Below, piece by piece: positions 14,922 to 23,164 of a stretch of DNA of 36,319 nt (position 1 is the first letter of the stretch; each line of letters begins with the position of its first letter). A program made the position numbers and the translations under genes. The DNA comes from Halobacteriales archaeon QS_4_70_19 (lineage in GTDB: Archaea; Halobacteriota; Halobacteria; Halobacteriales; Haloarculaceae). Below the pieces are notes generated by a model. The model made no database searches. It had not been told where the DNA came from and worked only from the letters and a program-made list of their open reading frames with translations. The DNA is taken from assembly GCA_003020985.1 (NCBI GenBank), contig PXRM01000039.1:1-36319 (forward strand), written 5' to 3'.

Positions 14922-15404
14922 CTAGCCAGCGTAGATGGCGTAGTTCAGTACACCGGCGAACGAGGTCCAGAGGAGGTACGGGACGAGCAGGAGTGCGGCG
15001 CGGCGGTCCACCCGGTCGAAGGCGACGACGGTGGCGACGATGGCGACCCAGAGGAGGCCGATGACGAGGAGCCCCAGGTCCGGTCGCCGGAGGCCGAAGA
15101 AGGCGGGCGTCCAGAGGACGTTGAGCGCGAACTGGACGGCGAACGCGCCGAGGGCGATTCGGACGTCACGGGCGGGTGCGTCGGCGCGCCAGACCAGGTA
15201 CAGCGCGATGCCGAGCAGCGTGAACAGCAGCGTCCAGACCACGGGGAACGCGATGGTCGGCGGGAAGAACCAGGGGCGTTCGAACCAGGTCGTATCGGCG
15301 CCGACGAAGAGACTCGGGAGCGCGCCCAGTGCGTTCACACCCAGAACCAGCGCCAGGGCGACGAGTGCCTCCCGGGTGCGGTCGGACACCGTGCGAGTGC
15401 TCAT
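14922..15404 (-). CDS. tspO: TspO/MBR family membrane protein
   Basis: This 160-residue tryptophan-rich sensory protein/peripheral benzodiazepine-receptor homologue has five hydrophobic helices. Characteristic segments are WFERPWFFPPTIAFPVVWT, LLFTLLGIALYLVW, FALNVLWTPAFFG, and a final LLWTSFAGVLNYAIY. TspO binds porphyrins and is linked to tetrapyrrole transport or photo-oxidative stress; this may be relevant to the CbiX gene 3.5 kb away, but they do not form an operon. The ATG at 15404 was chosen because the sequence upstream to 15794 is shadow of the broken UspA gene. Confidence 0.92.
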   Translation of the reverse strand: MSTRTVSDRTREALVALALVLGVNALGALPSLFVGADTTWFERPWFFPPTIAFPVVWTLLFTLLGIALYLVWRADAPARDVRIALGAFAVQFALNVLWTPAFFGLRRPDLGLLVIGLLWVAIVATVVAFDRVDRRAALLLVPYLLWTSFAGVLNYAIYAG

Positions 15405-15469
15405 GCCGGCCCGAGCGCACCCACGGTCGTAACTCCCGGGGATGGCACTCTCTCCTCCCGCAGGGGGCA

Positions 15470-15909
15470 TCACGGGGCCGAGGCCTGGTACTCCTCCAGG
15501 GGAACGAGCGTGATGGGTCGGGTCACGCGCTGGAGGAGCGCGTGCGAGACGCTCCCGAAGATGACCCGTTCGGTGCGTGTGTGCCGCCGCAGGGCGACGA
15601 CGATCCGGTCGGCGTCGACCTCGTCGGCTCCGGCGACGATCCGCTCCGACGGCGAGAGCCCCTGGCTCAACTGCCGTGTCCGCGCGGAGACCCTGGCGAT
15701 GAGACGGTCCTCGAACAGTTCGAGCGCCGCCTTCCCCTCGTGAACGTCGTCCACGTCGTCGCTCTCCCCTCGTGGATGTCGTCCACGTCGTCACCCTCCT
15801 GCACGTTGATGACCAGCACCTCGTCCCCGTCGGTCAGCTCCGTCTCGAGATGCGAACACGGTGTCTCACTGGCAGGCATCCCGTCCGTGGCCACGAAGCA
15901 GGTTGCCAT
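15470..15909 (-). pseudogene. universal stress protein (UspA) gene disrupted by a 32-nt tandem duplication
   Basis: The start is ATG 15909 (MATCFVATDGMPASE), with the first strand and nucleotide-binding Asp of a UspA domain, running to NVQEGDDVDDIHEG. The frame then shifts. The rest of the domain (DDVHEGKAALELFEDRL, ADEVDADRIVVAL, the FGSVSHALLQ loop and ITLVPL strand) lies in another frame that ends at 15470. The break falls on two 32-nt copies (15729-15760 and 15761-15792) differing at 4 positions. As 32 is not a multiple of three, removing one copy restores one continuous UspA frame. The C-terminal loop has a weakened ATP motif (ALRRHTRTERVIFGS instead of GxxGxxx). It lies 25 nt downstream of another broken gene. 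A recent inactivation, a phase-variable repeat or an assembly error are the options. Confidence 0.75.
15729..15792 (-). repeat. 32-nt imperfect tandem duplication in uspA
   Basis: Two adjacent 32-nt units (15729-15760, 15761-15792) match at 28 of 32 positions. Each contains GTCGTCCACGTCGTC, itself a short repeat, which would favour slippage. The duplication causes the frame change in the UspA gene. Confidence 0.85.
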
Positions 15910-15934
15910 GAGTCGTTCTAACACATCGGGTTGC

Positions 15935-16739
15935 CTACCAGTTCAGGGACGGCGACCGCCCGCGGGCTCGGTCGAACGCGGCCGCGAGCAGTGCCTCGTA
16001 CGCGTGACCGTACGCCTCGGCGACGGTGTCGGGGTCGTCGCGCTCCGCGCTGGTCAGGGCGGGCAGCCCGACTCGTGCGAGCGGGTCGAGTAGCTCCACG
16101 ACGTTGCCGACGCGCTCCTCCAGGCGGCCCTCGTGGGCACTGCCGGAGGCCACCTCGCAGGCGTTCGCGTAGCGCTCCCCGTCGTAGATGCGGACCTGTC
16201 GCGGCTCGACGACCGCCCTCGTCGGCGAGGTCGGCCATCGCCGGGCGGTGGCAGTCGGCCATCACGGCGTTGGCGGCGTCCAGCGAGTCGACCCGGCGGG
16301 CGTCCGCGAGCGGGAGGTGCTCGGCGACGCTCGGCGGGAGGTCCGCGCCCGCGTTCACCACGAACGTCGGGTCGGCGTCGGGGCGGCCACCGCCCACGCG
16401 GTCGACGAGGAACTCGCGGTCGTCCTGCCCGAGCAGCCCCTTCCCGGCACCCGGAGCGGGCGTCCAGAGGCGGTGGACCGGGTTGATGGCCTCGGGGCGG
16501 TGGTCGCCCGGCGCGGCCGCGGCGAGCCGCTTCGCGTCCTTCCCGTAGAGCCGCCCGTCCCCGACTGCCCGCCGGTAGTCGTCGTGGTCGAACCAGTAGT
16601 CGTTGCCGGCGCGGGGCTTGAAGCCGGTCGCGCCGGTCTCGGCGCACAGCCCCGTCGAGAACGTGGTCTTGCCGGCGTCGACGCGGTCCCCGCCGGCGAC
16701 GAGCAGGTTCATGCCCCGGCGTCGGCGGTCGTCGGACAT
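15935..16739 (-). pseudogene. P-loop ATPase gene with frameshift and probable internal deletion
   Basis: From ATG 16739 (or MNLLVAGG at 16712) the frame encodes a P-loop NTPase: GGDRVDAGKTT (Walker A), FKPRAGNDYWFDHDDYR, GKDAKRLAAAA, NPVHRLW, FVVNAGADLP, up to HRPAMADLADE. At about 16216-16218 the frame breaks into Arg-rich sequence. The protein resumes in another frame as VVEPRQVRIYDGERY, NACEVASGS, RLEERVGNVVELLDP, ending at 15935. One G more or less in the GGG run would join the frames. As I recall the haloarchaeal family, a segment like VESYxDVARPL should lie between, so about 20 residues also seem deleted. It is followed within 25 nt by the broken UspA gene. Confidence 0.7.
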
Positions 16740-16836
16740 AGCCGCCACGATTCCAGCGGTGTTCTTCTGGTTGATGAAGACGAATCGGTAGCGAACGGAT
16801 GTCCCGGGCTGTCCCAGTATCGTCTGAATGAGTTGG

Positions 16837-18108
16837 CTATTCGAGCCGGTTCAAGCGGCCGTCTTGCTCCAACACGTATATATCCCCGCTGGAGACATAC
16901 CCCCCGATAGGGTGCGACTCGGAACCGAAGGAATACACGTACTCTCCAGTAGCGATATCGATTTTCAGGATGCGGCTCTGTTCATCTGAGTCAGTCTCGC
17001 TGGGCGTAGAGGAGTGGCTCGCAGGGTCCGAGAGGACGTAGAGTGCGTTCCCATCCGAGTAACTCTCTTGCGAACCGGTAATCCGATTGCGCCATTTGAG
17101 TTCGCCTCGGTCTTTGTCGAATCCGACGAAACTACGACCGTTGACCACGATCGTGTTGTCCCCTTCCAGTAGTGAAACGACTCGTTCGGTGCATGTCGAA
17201 CGCTTCCAGACCCGGTCTCCCGAATACGACATGGCGGTGATGTCTCCCGCGTCATCATAGTATATCGCCTCCTCGCCGAGCCGAACTTTTCCAGCGGCAG
17301 GAGCGACCGAGCGGCGCCACTTCGTTTTCCCTGTCGTGGTATCGAGCAATTGCCAGTCTCCACCGAACACCAGTACACCCTCGACGCCTGCTATTCCATC
17401 GATGTCTCCATCCGAACTCAGATCTCGCTCCCAGTTCCTGTCGCCGGTTGCCAGATCTATTGAGTAGACGCTGAACGAATCGGTCACGTACAGCGTTCCG
17501 TCCCTGACCAGACCGGATGATCGATGGGGAGAGATTCCTCCCGTCTCTACTGTCCAAACTATTCGACCGGAGTTCTTATCAATTCCACTTACCGAGTAGC
17601 CGTTTTCCGACTGCACGTCGCTATATCGCCCGACGGCAAGGAACTTCGCTGACGAACCCACTAGCGTGGGGGCTCCTCCCCTGATCTCGGTGAACCACTC
17701 ATGCTCCCCGTGGTGTGTGTACTTCCCGATACCTCTCGGCTGTGACCGACTGTTCGGCGGTGCTGCTCGCCGGACGATATAAATGGAATCCGACGTGACG
17801 GATAGTTCCGGGTCACCGTACCCAGTATCGATATGCCACTGTTGGTCACCGTTGTTCCGACTGTATGCACTCAGTCCCCCGCAGAGGGCGTACAATCGGT
17901 CATCGACAGCTCCGACTTGGAGACGCTTACGATCGGTGCAGTTCACCTCATACGCCGCTGCCTCGGAAACGAAAGTCTCGCTCGTCGGGATCTCCCTGGG
18001 TGCCTCTCCGCAGTTCGTTTCGGCCGTATAGTTTTGTCCACCGATGCAGCCGGTTGTAGCGGCTGAGAGTCCAGCTACCGCCGAAAGAAGGTTCCTTCGA
18101 GAGATCAT
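16837..18108 (-). CDS. Tat lipoprotein with PQQ-type beta-propeller, probably acquired
   Basis: This 423-residue protein starts MISRRNLLSAVAGLSAATTG-C, a twin-arginine signal ending in a lipobox with Cys21, so it should be exported folded and lipid-anchored. The rest consists of repeated propeller blades: DDRLYALCGG, VSGIDKNSGRIVWTVETG, VYSIDLATGDRNWERDL, LLDTTTGKTKWRRS, FDKDRGELKWRNR and LKIDIATGEYVYSF, the PQQ-like/BamB pattern of about 40 residues per blade. It likely acts as an extracellular binding scaffold; residues for a true PQQ dehydrogenase are not evident. The base composition is clearly more AT-rich than the neighbours and codons ending in A/T are common (Ser, Arg, Asn and Tyr are frequent), which points to horizontal transfer or relaxed selection. 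It lies beside two broken genes. Confidence 0.85.
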   Translation of the reverse strand: MISRRNLLSAVAGLSAATTGCIGGQNYTAETNCGEAPREIPTSETFVSEAAAYEVNCTDRKRLQVGAVDDRLYALCGGLSAYSRNNGDQQWHIDTGYGDPELSVTSDSIYIVRRAAPPNSRSQPRGIGKYTHHGEHEWFTEIRGGAPTLVGSSAKFLAVGRYSDVQSENGYSVSGIDKNSGRIVWTVETGGISPHRSSGLVRDGTLYVTDSFSVYSIDLATGDRNWERDLSSDGDIDGIAGVEGVLVFGGDWQLLDTTTGKTKWRRSVAPAAGKVRLGEEAIYYDDAGDITAMSYSGDRVWKRSTCTERVVSLLEGDNTIVVNGRSFVGFDKDRGELKWRNRITGSQESYSDGNALYVLSDPASHSSTPSETDSDEQSRILKIDIATGEYVYSFGSESHPIGGYVSSGDIYVLEQDGRLNRLE

Positions 18109-18342
18109 AGTTCAATCGCAGTAGAGACCCACGGCTTCTTCTCCCGTGTTCGTCCGAATCTCGTTCTCGTCTACGGAGTCCAACCGTAGAAAAGTGATGG
18201 ATGATAAATCGGGCGATTTTACCATCGATCGCATGACGATGACTTCACCTGGCAATTTCAATCGACTTCTCGACCACATCGTGATCTCCACTTCCGCCGG
18301 GCTCTCGGGGGCTTCTTGTGGCTCGGCCGCCGACCGGGGAGC
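18109..18342. other. AT-richer intergenic region with inverted repeat
   Basis: No gene is visible. AAATCG-GG-CGATTT (18206-18219) is a 6-bp inverted repeat. The region must hold divergent promoters for the lipoprotein propeller gene and nurA. Its lower GC continues from the propeller gene to about 18290, so the right junction of the atypical DNA probably lies just before nurA. Confidence 0.4.
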
Positions 18343-19605
18343 ATGACGCTGGACCCGGTCCACTTCAAAGCGATCACCCGCCTGGCGGGCCGGGTGAATC
18401 GGGAGGACGCCGAGCAGGACCACCGGGACTTCGCGGACACCGTCTGGAACGAGTACCTCGACCCGCTGGTGACCGACGAGGGGGCGGTGCTGGAGCCGCT
18501 GGGCGAGCAGCGACGCCGCCGCGTCCACGCCGAGGACATCGCGCTCGCCGAGGACCCGTTCCCGACGCGGCACGGCCTCGACTCGGGCACCATCAACCCG
18601 ACCACGTTCAAGAGCGGGCTCGTCGTCGACGTGGCGCAGGCGGCGATGAGCGCCGTCCCCTCGGACGTGGACCTCCACCGCGGCCGGACGATGGTGACGG
18701 CCGTCCACACCCACGACGCCACCACGACGTTCGAGGAGGACTGGCGGATGGACGACGAGGGGTACGTCCGCGGGCGCGTGCTGCACGTCCCGCGCGTCGA
18801 CCGCTCCGTGACGTCCGTCGTCCACGAACTCGCGCTCTACCTCGCGGAGATCACCCACGCCAACCGGAACCGCGAGATCGTCGACGACCTGCTCGTCCTC
18901 GACGGGCCCGTCTATCCGAAGGGGCTGCTGACCTGGGCCGAGCGGGACCCCGAACTCCAGCAGCTCCTCAGCACCGAGGAGCAGCCACAGACCATCATCG
19001 AGCGCTACGTCGGGATGGTCGAGCACTTCGCCGACCGGGGTGTCCCGCTCATCGGCTTCGTCAAGACGCCCGTCTCCCGGCAGGTCACGCGGACCATCCG
19101 GGAGAAGGAGGGGTCGGCACCGTGGGTGAACGACGCCGCGTTCTTCTCGCAGGTGCTCACGCCCGACGCCTACGACACGGACGGAGCCGACCGCGACACG
19201 AGCAGCCTGACGTTCACCAACTGGTTCGTCTCCCGCGGCGGGACCGACGGGGCGCTCTCGGCACCCTCCGTGCCGTACGACATCCAGCGCGAGCGCGACC
19301 CCGCCGACTACGAGGTTACGTTCTGCATGCTGTACGACCCCCGGACCGACACGGTCTACCGGGTCGAGTCGCCGGCGGTGTTCACTCGGGACGAGGAACT
19401 CCGCGAGCGGCTCACCCGGCACGTTCTGAAGTCCGTCGCCACCGAGCGCGGCCCGCCGCTGGCGGTGCGGAAGGCGGACCAGCTAGCGCGCATCTCCCGG
19501 CAGGAGACCGTCGCGCTCCGGGAGGCGCTCGAGCGGGCGTTCGACTCCGAACTGGACACGAACTACGGGGACGAGCGCGCGGCCAAGTGGGGCCTGGACG
19601 GCTGA
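18343..19605 (+). CDS. nurA: NurA domain-containing nuclease
   Basis: This 420-residue protein has the NurA domain, a 5'-3' nuclease that works with the HerA helicase in archaeal DNA end resection. Visible motifs are SGLVVDVAQAAMSAVPSD (about residues 88-105) with an Asp at the expected first metal site, LVLDGPVYPKG (about 185-195) with the second Asp, and a C-terminal RKADQLARISRQE segment. Haloarchaeal NurA proteins have about this length. No herA is in the window, so the usual pairing is not seen here. The start is ATG 18343 (MTLDPVHF); an upstream GTG (18316) would add nine residues. Confidence 0.85.
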   Translation: MTLDPVHFKAITRLAGRVNREDAEQDHRDFADTVWNEYLDPLVTDEGAVLEPLGEQRRRRVHAEDIALAEDPFPTRHGLDSGTINPTTFKSGLVVDVAQAAMSAVPSDVDLHRGRTMVTAVHTHDATTTFEEDWRMDDEGYVRGRVLHVPRVDRSVTSVVHELALYLAEITHANRNREIVDDLLVLDGPVYPKGLLTWAERDPELQQLLSTEEQPQTIIERYVGMVEHFADRGVPLIGFVKTPVSRQVTRTIREKEGSAPWVNDAAFFSQVLTPDAYDTDGADRDTSSLTFTNWFVSRGGTDGALSAPSVPYDIQRERDPADYEVTFCMLYDPRTDTVYRVESPAVFTRDEELRERLTRHVLKSVATERGPPLAVRKADQLARISRQETVALREALERAFDSELDTNYGDERAAKWGLDG

Positions 19606-19638
19606 ACCGCGGCCGTCCCCGGGCGGCGGTGGTGGCTC

Positions 19639-19980
19639 TCAGCCCTCCGCCGCCTCCGGTTCCAGCACCTCCACCTCGACGCTGTCCCCGACGACGCCGA
19701 GCCGGGCGAACTGCGTGCGGACGTGCTCCTTCGCGGCCTCGATGGCCCGCTCGCGGCTCTCGAACCCGCGCGGCATCGGGGTCTCGAAGGCGATCCGCAG
19801 CTCGCGGCTCCCCACCTGCTGCATCTGGCCGCCGCTCTCGACCTCGTAGAAGGCGTCGCAGACCCAGACGTACGGCGAGCCGTCGTCCGGAGCCCCCCTG
19901 AACGACGGCGCGTCCTCGCCCGGTTCGTACAGGGTCCCGGTCAGGGTCGTCCCACCGGCGCTCCCCTGGATGAGCAACAT
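19639..19980 (-). CDS. small conserved haloarchaeal protein of unknown function
   Basis: This 113-residue acidic soluble protein has no catalytic motif that I recognise. Conserved-looking blocks are GGTTLTGTLYEPGE, SPYVWVCDAFYEVESGG, and a C-terminal helix SRERAIEAAKEHVRTQFARL followed by VEVEVLEPE. I recall a haloarchaeal DUF of this type (DUF7113-like) but could not check. The ATG start at 19980 has TATA-like GTTATACG (20003-20010) about 26 nt upstream. It converges on nurA with a 33-nt gap. Confidence 0.75.
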   Translation of the reverse strand: MLLIQGSAGGTTLTGTLYEPGEDAPSFRGAPDDGSPYVWVCDAFYEVESGGQMQQVGSRELRIAFETPMPRGFESRERAIEAAKEHVRTQFARLGVVGDSVEVEVLEPEAAEG

Positions 19981-20002
19981 ACGCTCGACTAGGCAGGCTG
20001 CG

Positions 20003-20010
20003 CGTATAAC
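20003..20010 (-). promoter_or_regulatory. TATA box of the 113-residue protein gene
   Basis: GTTATACG on the minus strand, centred about 26 nt before ATG 19980, fits a leaderless transcript. Confidence 0.55.
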
Positions 20011-20055
20011 CTCCCCGGCGACCCGTCAGGCCGAGTCGTTCCGTAGAAATACCGG

Positions 20056-20083
20056 CTTTTTTGCCTATATCCAGAACTTCTGG
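20056..20083 (-). repeat. AT-rich islet with TATATCCAGAA and CCAGAACTTCTGG palindrome
   Basis: Downstream of porB (minus strand) a T/A-rich stretch contains TATATCCAGAA (20066-20076), also present at 6268-6278, overlapping the palindrome CCAGAA-C-TTCTGG (20071-20083). It may serve 3'-end formation of the por transcript. Confidence 0.35.
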
Positions 20084-20118
20084 AACTTACCGGAGATGTT
20101 TCCCGGATACTTCCGGTC

Positions 20119-21066
20119 CTACCGATGTGCGTCGAGCAGGTCGTAGCTGCGCTCCCACTCTGCGTCCTCGTCGTGGTACTTCTCGGCGAGCGACGACTCC
20201 GGGACGTCGCCGTGGGCGCGCTTCTCCTCCTGGTAGGAGGGGCGGTCGGGGTCGTGGTAGAACCGTCCCGTAAGGACGGTCCCCTCGTGGAGGGCGTCCT
20301 CGACGTCGTGCATCATCCCGGCGGCCTCGCGCCGGTCGTGGTAGTCGAAGTCGTAGTCGTCGGACTGCTGGACGTCGACGTACGGGACGTACTGCTTGGC
20401 GTCCTTGTTCCAGGTGGGACACTGGGTGAGGAAGTCGACGTGCGCGAAGCCGTCGTGCTGGATGGCCTCCGTGAGGATCTCCTGGGCCTGGTTAGGGTTG
20501 ACCGCGGCCGTCCGGGCGACGTAGGAGGCGCCGCCGACGAGCGAGAGCGACAGCGGTCGGATGGGGGCCTTCGCGCTCCCGTGGGGCTGGGTCTTGGACT
20601 CGTGGCCCATCGGCGAGGTGGGCGAAGTCTGCCCCTTCGTCAGCCCGAAGATCTCGTTGTTGAACACGATGTAGGTCACGTCGTGGTTCTCCCGAGCGGT
20701 GTGGATGAAGTGGTTCCCGCCGATGCCGTAGCCGTCGCCGTCGCCGCCGGCGGCCACGACCTCCATCCCGGAGTTCGCGAGTTTCGCGGCGCGCGCGACC
20801 GGGAGGGCGCGGCCATGGATGGAGTGGAACCCGTAGCTCTCGAAGTACGAGGAGAGCTTGCCCGAGCAGCCGATGCCCGTGACGAGCAGCACCTCCTCGG
20901 GGGTGTAGCCCAGGTCGCCCATGGCCCCCTTCAGCGCCTTCAGGACGCCGAAGTCGCCACAGCCGGGACACCAGGTCGCCTGCGGTTCGATTCCGGGGGT
21001 GAACGCGTCCCGGTCGGTCGGTTCTCGCTCGGACTCGTCGCGCTGGTTGAGTGGAGTGAAGCTCAT
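20119..21066 (-). CDS. porB: pyruvate (2-oxoacid):ferredoxin oxidoreductase, beta subunit
   Basis: This 315-residue subunit binds thiamine diphosphate and one 4Fe-4S cluster. Cluster cysteines are in WCPGCGDFG (Cys33, Cys36), GIGCSGK (Cys67) and TQCPTW (Cys216). The ThDP/Mg motif is GGDGDGYGIGGNHF (about 107-120) with FNNEIFGLTKGQTSPTS. With the alpha subunit it converts a 2-oxoacid to acyl-CoA and reduces ferredoxin, the haloarchaeal replacement for pyruvate dehydrogenase. I assign Por rather than Kor by size (the known halobacterial Por pair is about 630 and 312 residues, Kor smaller); this is a size and recollection argument. The gene begins 2 nt after the alpha stop codon. Confidence 0.85.
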   Translation of the reverse strand: MSFTPLNQRDESEREPTDRDAFTPGIEPQATWCPGCGDFGVLKALKGAMGDLGYTPEEVLLVTGIGCSGKLSSYFESYGFHSIHGRALPVARAAKLANSGMEVVAAGGDGDGYGIGGNHFIHTARENHDVTYIVFNNEIFGLTKGQTSPTSPMGHESKTQPHGSAKAPIRPLSLSLVGGASYVARTAAVNPNQAQEILTEAIQHDGFAHVDFLTQCPTWNKDAKQYVPYVDVQQSDDYDFDYHDRREAAGMMHDVEDALHEGTVLTGRFYHDPDRPSYQEEKRAHGDVPESSLAEKYHDEDAEWERSYDLLDAHR

Positions 21067-21068
21067 TG

Positions 21069-22958
21069 TCAGTCGCTCCCCGCGGGGACGTAGCGCGTGC
21101 CGGCGGTCGCGGGGTCACCGCCGTCCAGGCCCTCGACGCCCTCGACGACCTCGCGGGGCTCGAAGGGCTCGCCGTTGTACTTGAGCAGGCTGTGCAGGAT
21201 GTCGCCGCAGGCCCCGAGTTCGCGCTGAACCAGACCACGGAACTGGCCGGACGCGTTCATCTCGACGACGAGACACCGCTCCACGCTGTCCAGAAACTCC
21301 CGGACCTCCCGTTCGGGGAACGGGGCGAGGTCGGAGACGGACAGCGAGGCGACATCGTGGCCGTCGGCGACGAGTCGGTCCACGGCCTCGTGGACGGTGC
21401 CCTGGTTGGAGCCGTACGTGAGGACGCCGACCGTCGCGTCCGCCGCACCGTGGCGGACCTGGTTGCTCTCGCGCTCGTCGAGGCGCTCGCGGATGGCCTC
21501 GAGCTTGCGGAGCCGGCGGTCCATCTGCGCGACCCGGTTGTCGGGGTCCTCGGAGATGTGGCCCGTCGGGTGGTGCTCGTTGCCCGAGGCCAGGTAGCGG
21601 CCGTCGGCCTGGCCCGGGATGGACCGGGGGGAGACCCCGTCCGGGGCTCCCCGTGGGTCGTGCTGGTACCGTTCGAACGTGCCCGTGGCGTAGTGGGCGG
21701 CCTCGGCCAGTTCCTCCTCCGTGAGCGTCGTGCCGAGGTCGGGCGCGGGCTCGCGGTCGAACACCTCGGCGTCGACGTTCCGCAGCTCGCCCGAGAGCTT
21801 CTGGTCGTACACGACGATGGCGGGGAGGTGGAAGTCGTACGCCAGTTCGAACGCGAGCCGCGTCTGCTCGTACGCCTCCTGCTGGTTCCCGGGCGCGAAC
21901 ACCACCCGGCAGGAGTCGCCCTGGCTCGTGTAGAGGACGTGTTCGAGGTCCCCCTGCTCGGTCTTGGTCGGCATCCCGGTCGAGGGACCCGCGCGGGTCG
22001 CCTCCACGAGAACCAGCGGCGTCTCGGTTATCTCCGCGAGTCCCAGCGGCTCGGACATGAGCGCGAAGCCACCCCCCGACGACCCGGAGAGTGACTTCAC
22101 GCCGGCGTGGGACGCGCCGAGGGCGAGGGCCGCGGCGGCGATCTCGTCCTCGACCTGCTCGGCGATGCCCCCCATGTCGGGGAGGTACTGGCTGAGGAGC
22201 GTGAACACCTCCGTCCACGGGGTCATCGGGTAGCCGGCGACGAACCGACAGCCCTCGTCGATGGCCCCGTAGGCGATACCGTTCGACCCGGAGACGAGCA
22301 CCTGGTCCTCGTCGTGGCTCCCCTCCGGCATCCGGAGGTCGTGGGTCCAGTCGAACTCCTCTACCTGCTCGGCGGCCAGGTCGAGGATCCGGATGTTCGC
22401 CTCCAGCACGTCGCCGCTCATCCGGTCGCGCATCAGCTCCGTGATCGGTTCGAGCGGGTAATCGAGGAGCGCACAGGTCGCACCGACCCCGGCCGTGTTC
22501 CGCATCACCTCGCGGCCCTGGTCGCGCGCGAGGCCGCGGAGGTCCATCGGATAGACGTGCCAGTCGTGCTCCTCGGCGCGCGCCTCGAAGTTCTCGATGT
22601 CGCTCGGGTCGAGCAGGCCCTCGTCGTAGACGATGACCCCCCCGTCCCGGAGGTCGTCGAGGTTCTCGGCGAGCGGCTTCGCCTGTTCGTTGCCGTAGTA
22701 GGCGTTCTCCTCGGTGTTACGGGCGAACGAGTCCCCCAGCGCCAGCAGGAAGTTGAAGCCGTCACCACGGGCTCGGACGGGTTCGTCGTCGGCCCGGACC
22801 TCGACGTACGTGTGCCCACCGCGGATCCTCGACGGGTAGTGTCGGTGGGTAAACACGTGCAGGCCCGACCGCATCAGTGCCTTCGCGAAGTTCTGGCTGG
22901 TCGAATCGATGCCGTCACCGGAACCACCGGCGATCCGCCAGACGATTTCTCCTGTCAT
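21069..22958 (-). CDS. porA: pyruvate (2-oxoacid):ferredoxin oxidoreductase, alpha subunit with fused gamma domain
   Basis: This 629-residue subunit from ATG 22958 begins with the gamma-type domain (VWRIAGGSGDGIDSTSQNFA, THRHYPSRIRGGHTYVE, about residues 1-190), followed by the alpha domains (SGSNGIAYGAIDEGCRFVAG, GYPMTPWTEV, LSGSSGGGFALMSE) and a C-terminal domain with VLTYGSNQGTVHEAV. The gamma-alpha fusion is typical for two-subunit 2-oxoacid:ferredoxin oxidoreductases. Its operon partner is porB. The upstream extension to 23033 was dropped: it is basic and not conserved in form. No TATA box is obvious at -27 from the ATG; an A/T-rich CGCTTTTCC lies about 50 nt upstream, so a leader of about 20-25 nt is possible. 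The gene is divergent from the DICT gene. Confidence 0.88.
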   Translation of the reverse strand: MTGEIVWRIAGGSGDGIDSTSQNFAKALMRSGLHVFTHRHYPSRIRGGHTYVEVRADDEPVRARGDGFNFLLALGDSFARNTEENAYYGNEQAKPLAENLDDLRDGGVIVYDEGLLDPSDIENFEARAEEHDWHVYPMDLRGLARDQGREVMRNTAGVGATCALLDYPLEPITELMRDRMSGDVLEANIRILDLAAEQVEEFDWTHDLRMPEGSHDEDQVLVSGSNGIAYGAIDEGCRFVAGYPMTPWTEVFTLLSQYLPDMGGIAEQVEDEIAAAALALGASHAGVKSLSGSSGGGFALMSEPLGLAEITETPLVLVEATRAGPSTGMPTKTEQGDLEHVLYTSQGDSCRVVFAPGNQQEAYEQTRLAFELAYDFHLPAIVVYDQKLSGELRNVDAEVFDREPAPDLGTTLTEEELAEAAHYATGTFERYQHDPRGAPDGVSPRSIPGQADGRYLASGNEHHPTGHISEDPDNRVAQMDRRLRKLEAIRERLDERESNQVRHGAADATVGVLTYGSNQGTVHEAVDRLVADGHDVASLSVSDLAPFPEREVREFLDSVERCLVVEMNASGQFRGLVQRELGACGDILHSLLKYNGEPFEPREVVEGVEGLDGGDPATAGTRYVPAGSD

Positions 22959-23124
22959 AGTATCATGCGCCCGGAGGCGCCTTGGTGCGAGATTTGCCGG
23001 GAAGCCGGAAAAGCGTTTGTGCTGTGGTAACACACGATAGTTCGTGAGGTTCGACCGCGAGAATCGGGGCGGGCTCCGGCCTCGCCTCCCGACGGTCGAG
23101 TGGACTCTAGAAGATTTGGGAGAA

Positions 23125-23134
23125 GTTTTAAAAC
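23125..23134 (+). promoter_or_regulatory. palindromic TATA box of the DICT-domain gene
   Basis: GTTTTAAAAC is a perfect palindrome. Transcription would start near 23156, giving a leader of about 9 nt before the ATG at 23165. Confidence 0.55.
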
Positions 23135-23164
23135 CGAAACTGTCGTCTCCCCGACTACCGAGTA

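Noticed and set aside
18112..19422. 436-codon minus-strand frame antisense to nurA
   Set aside because: Shadow frame; nurA motifs are on the plus strand.
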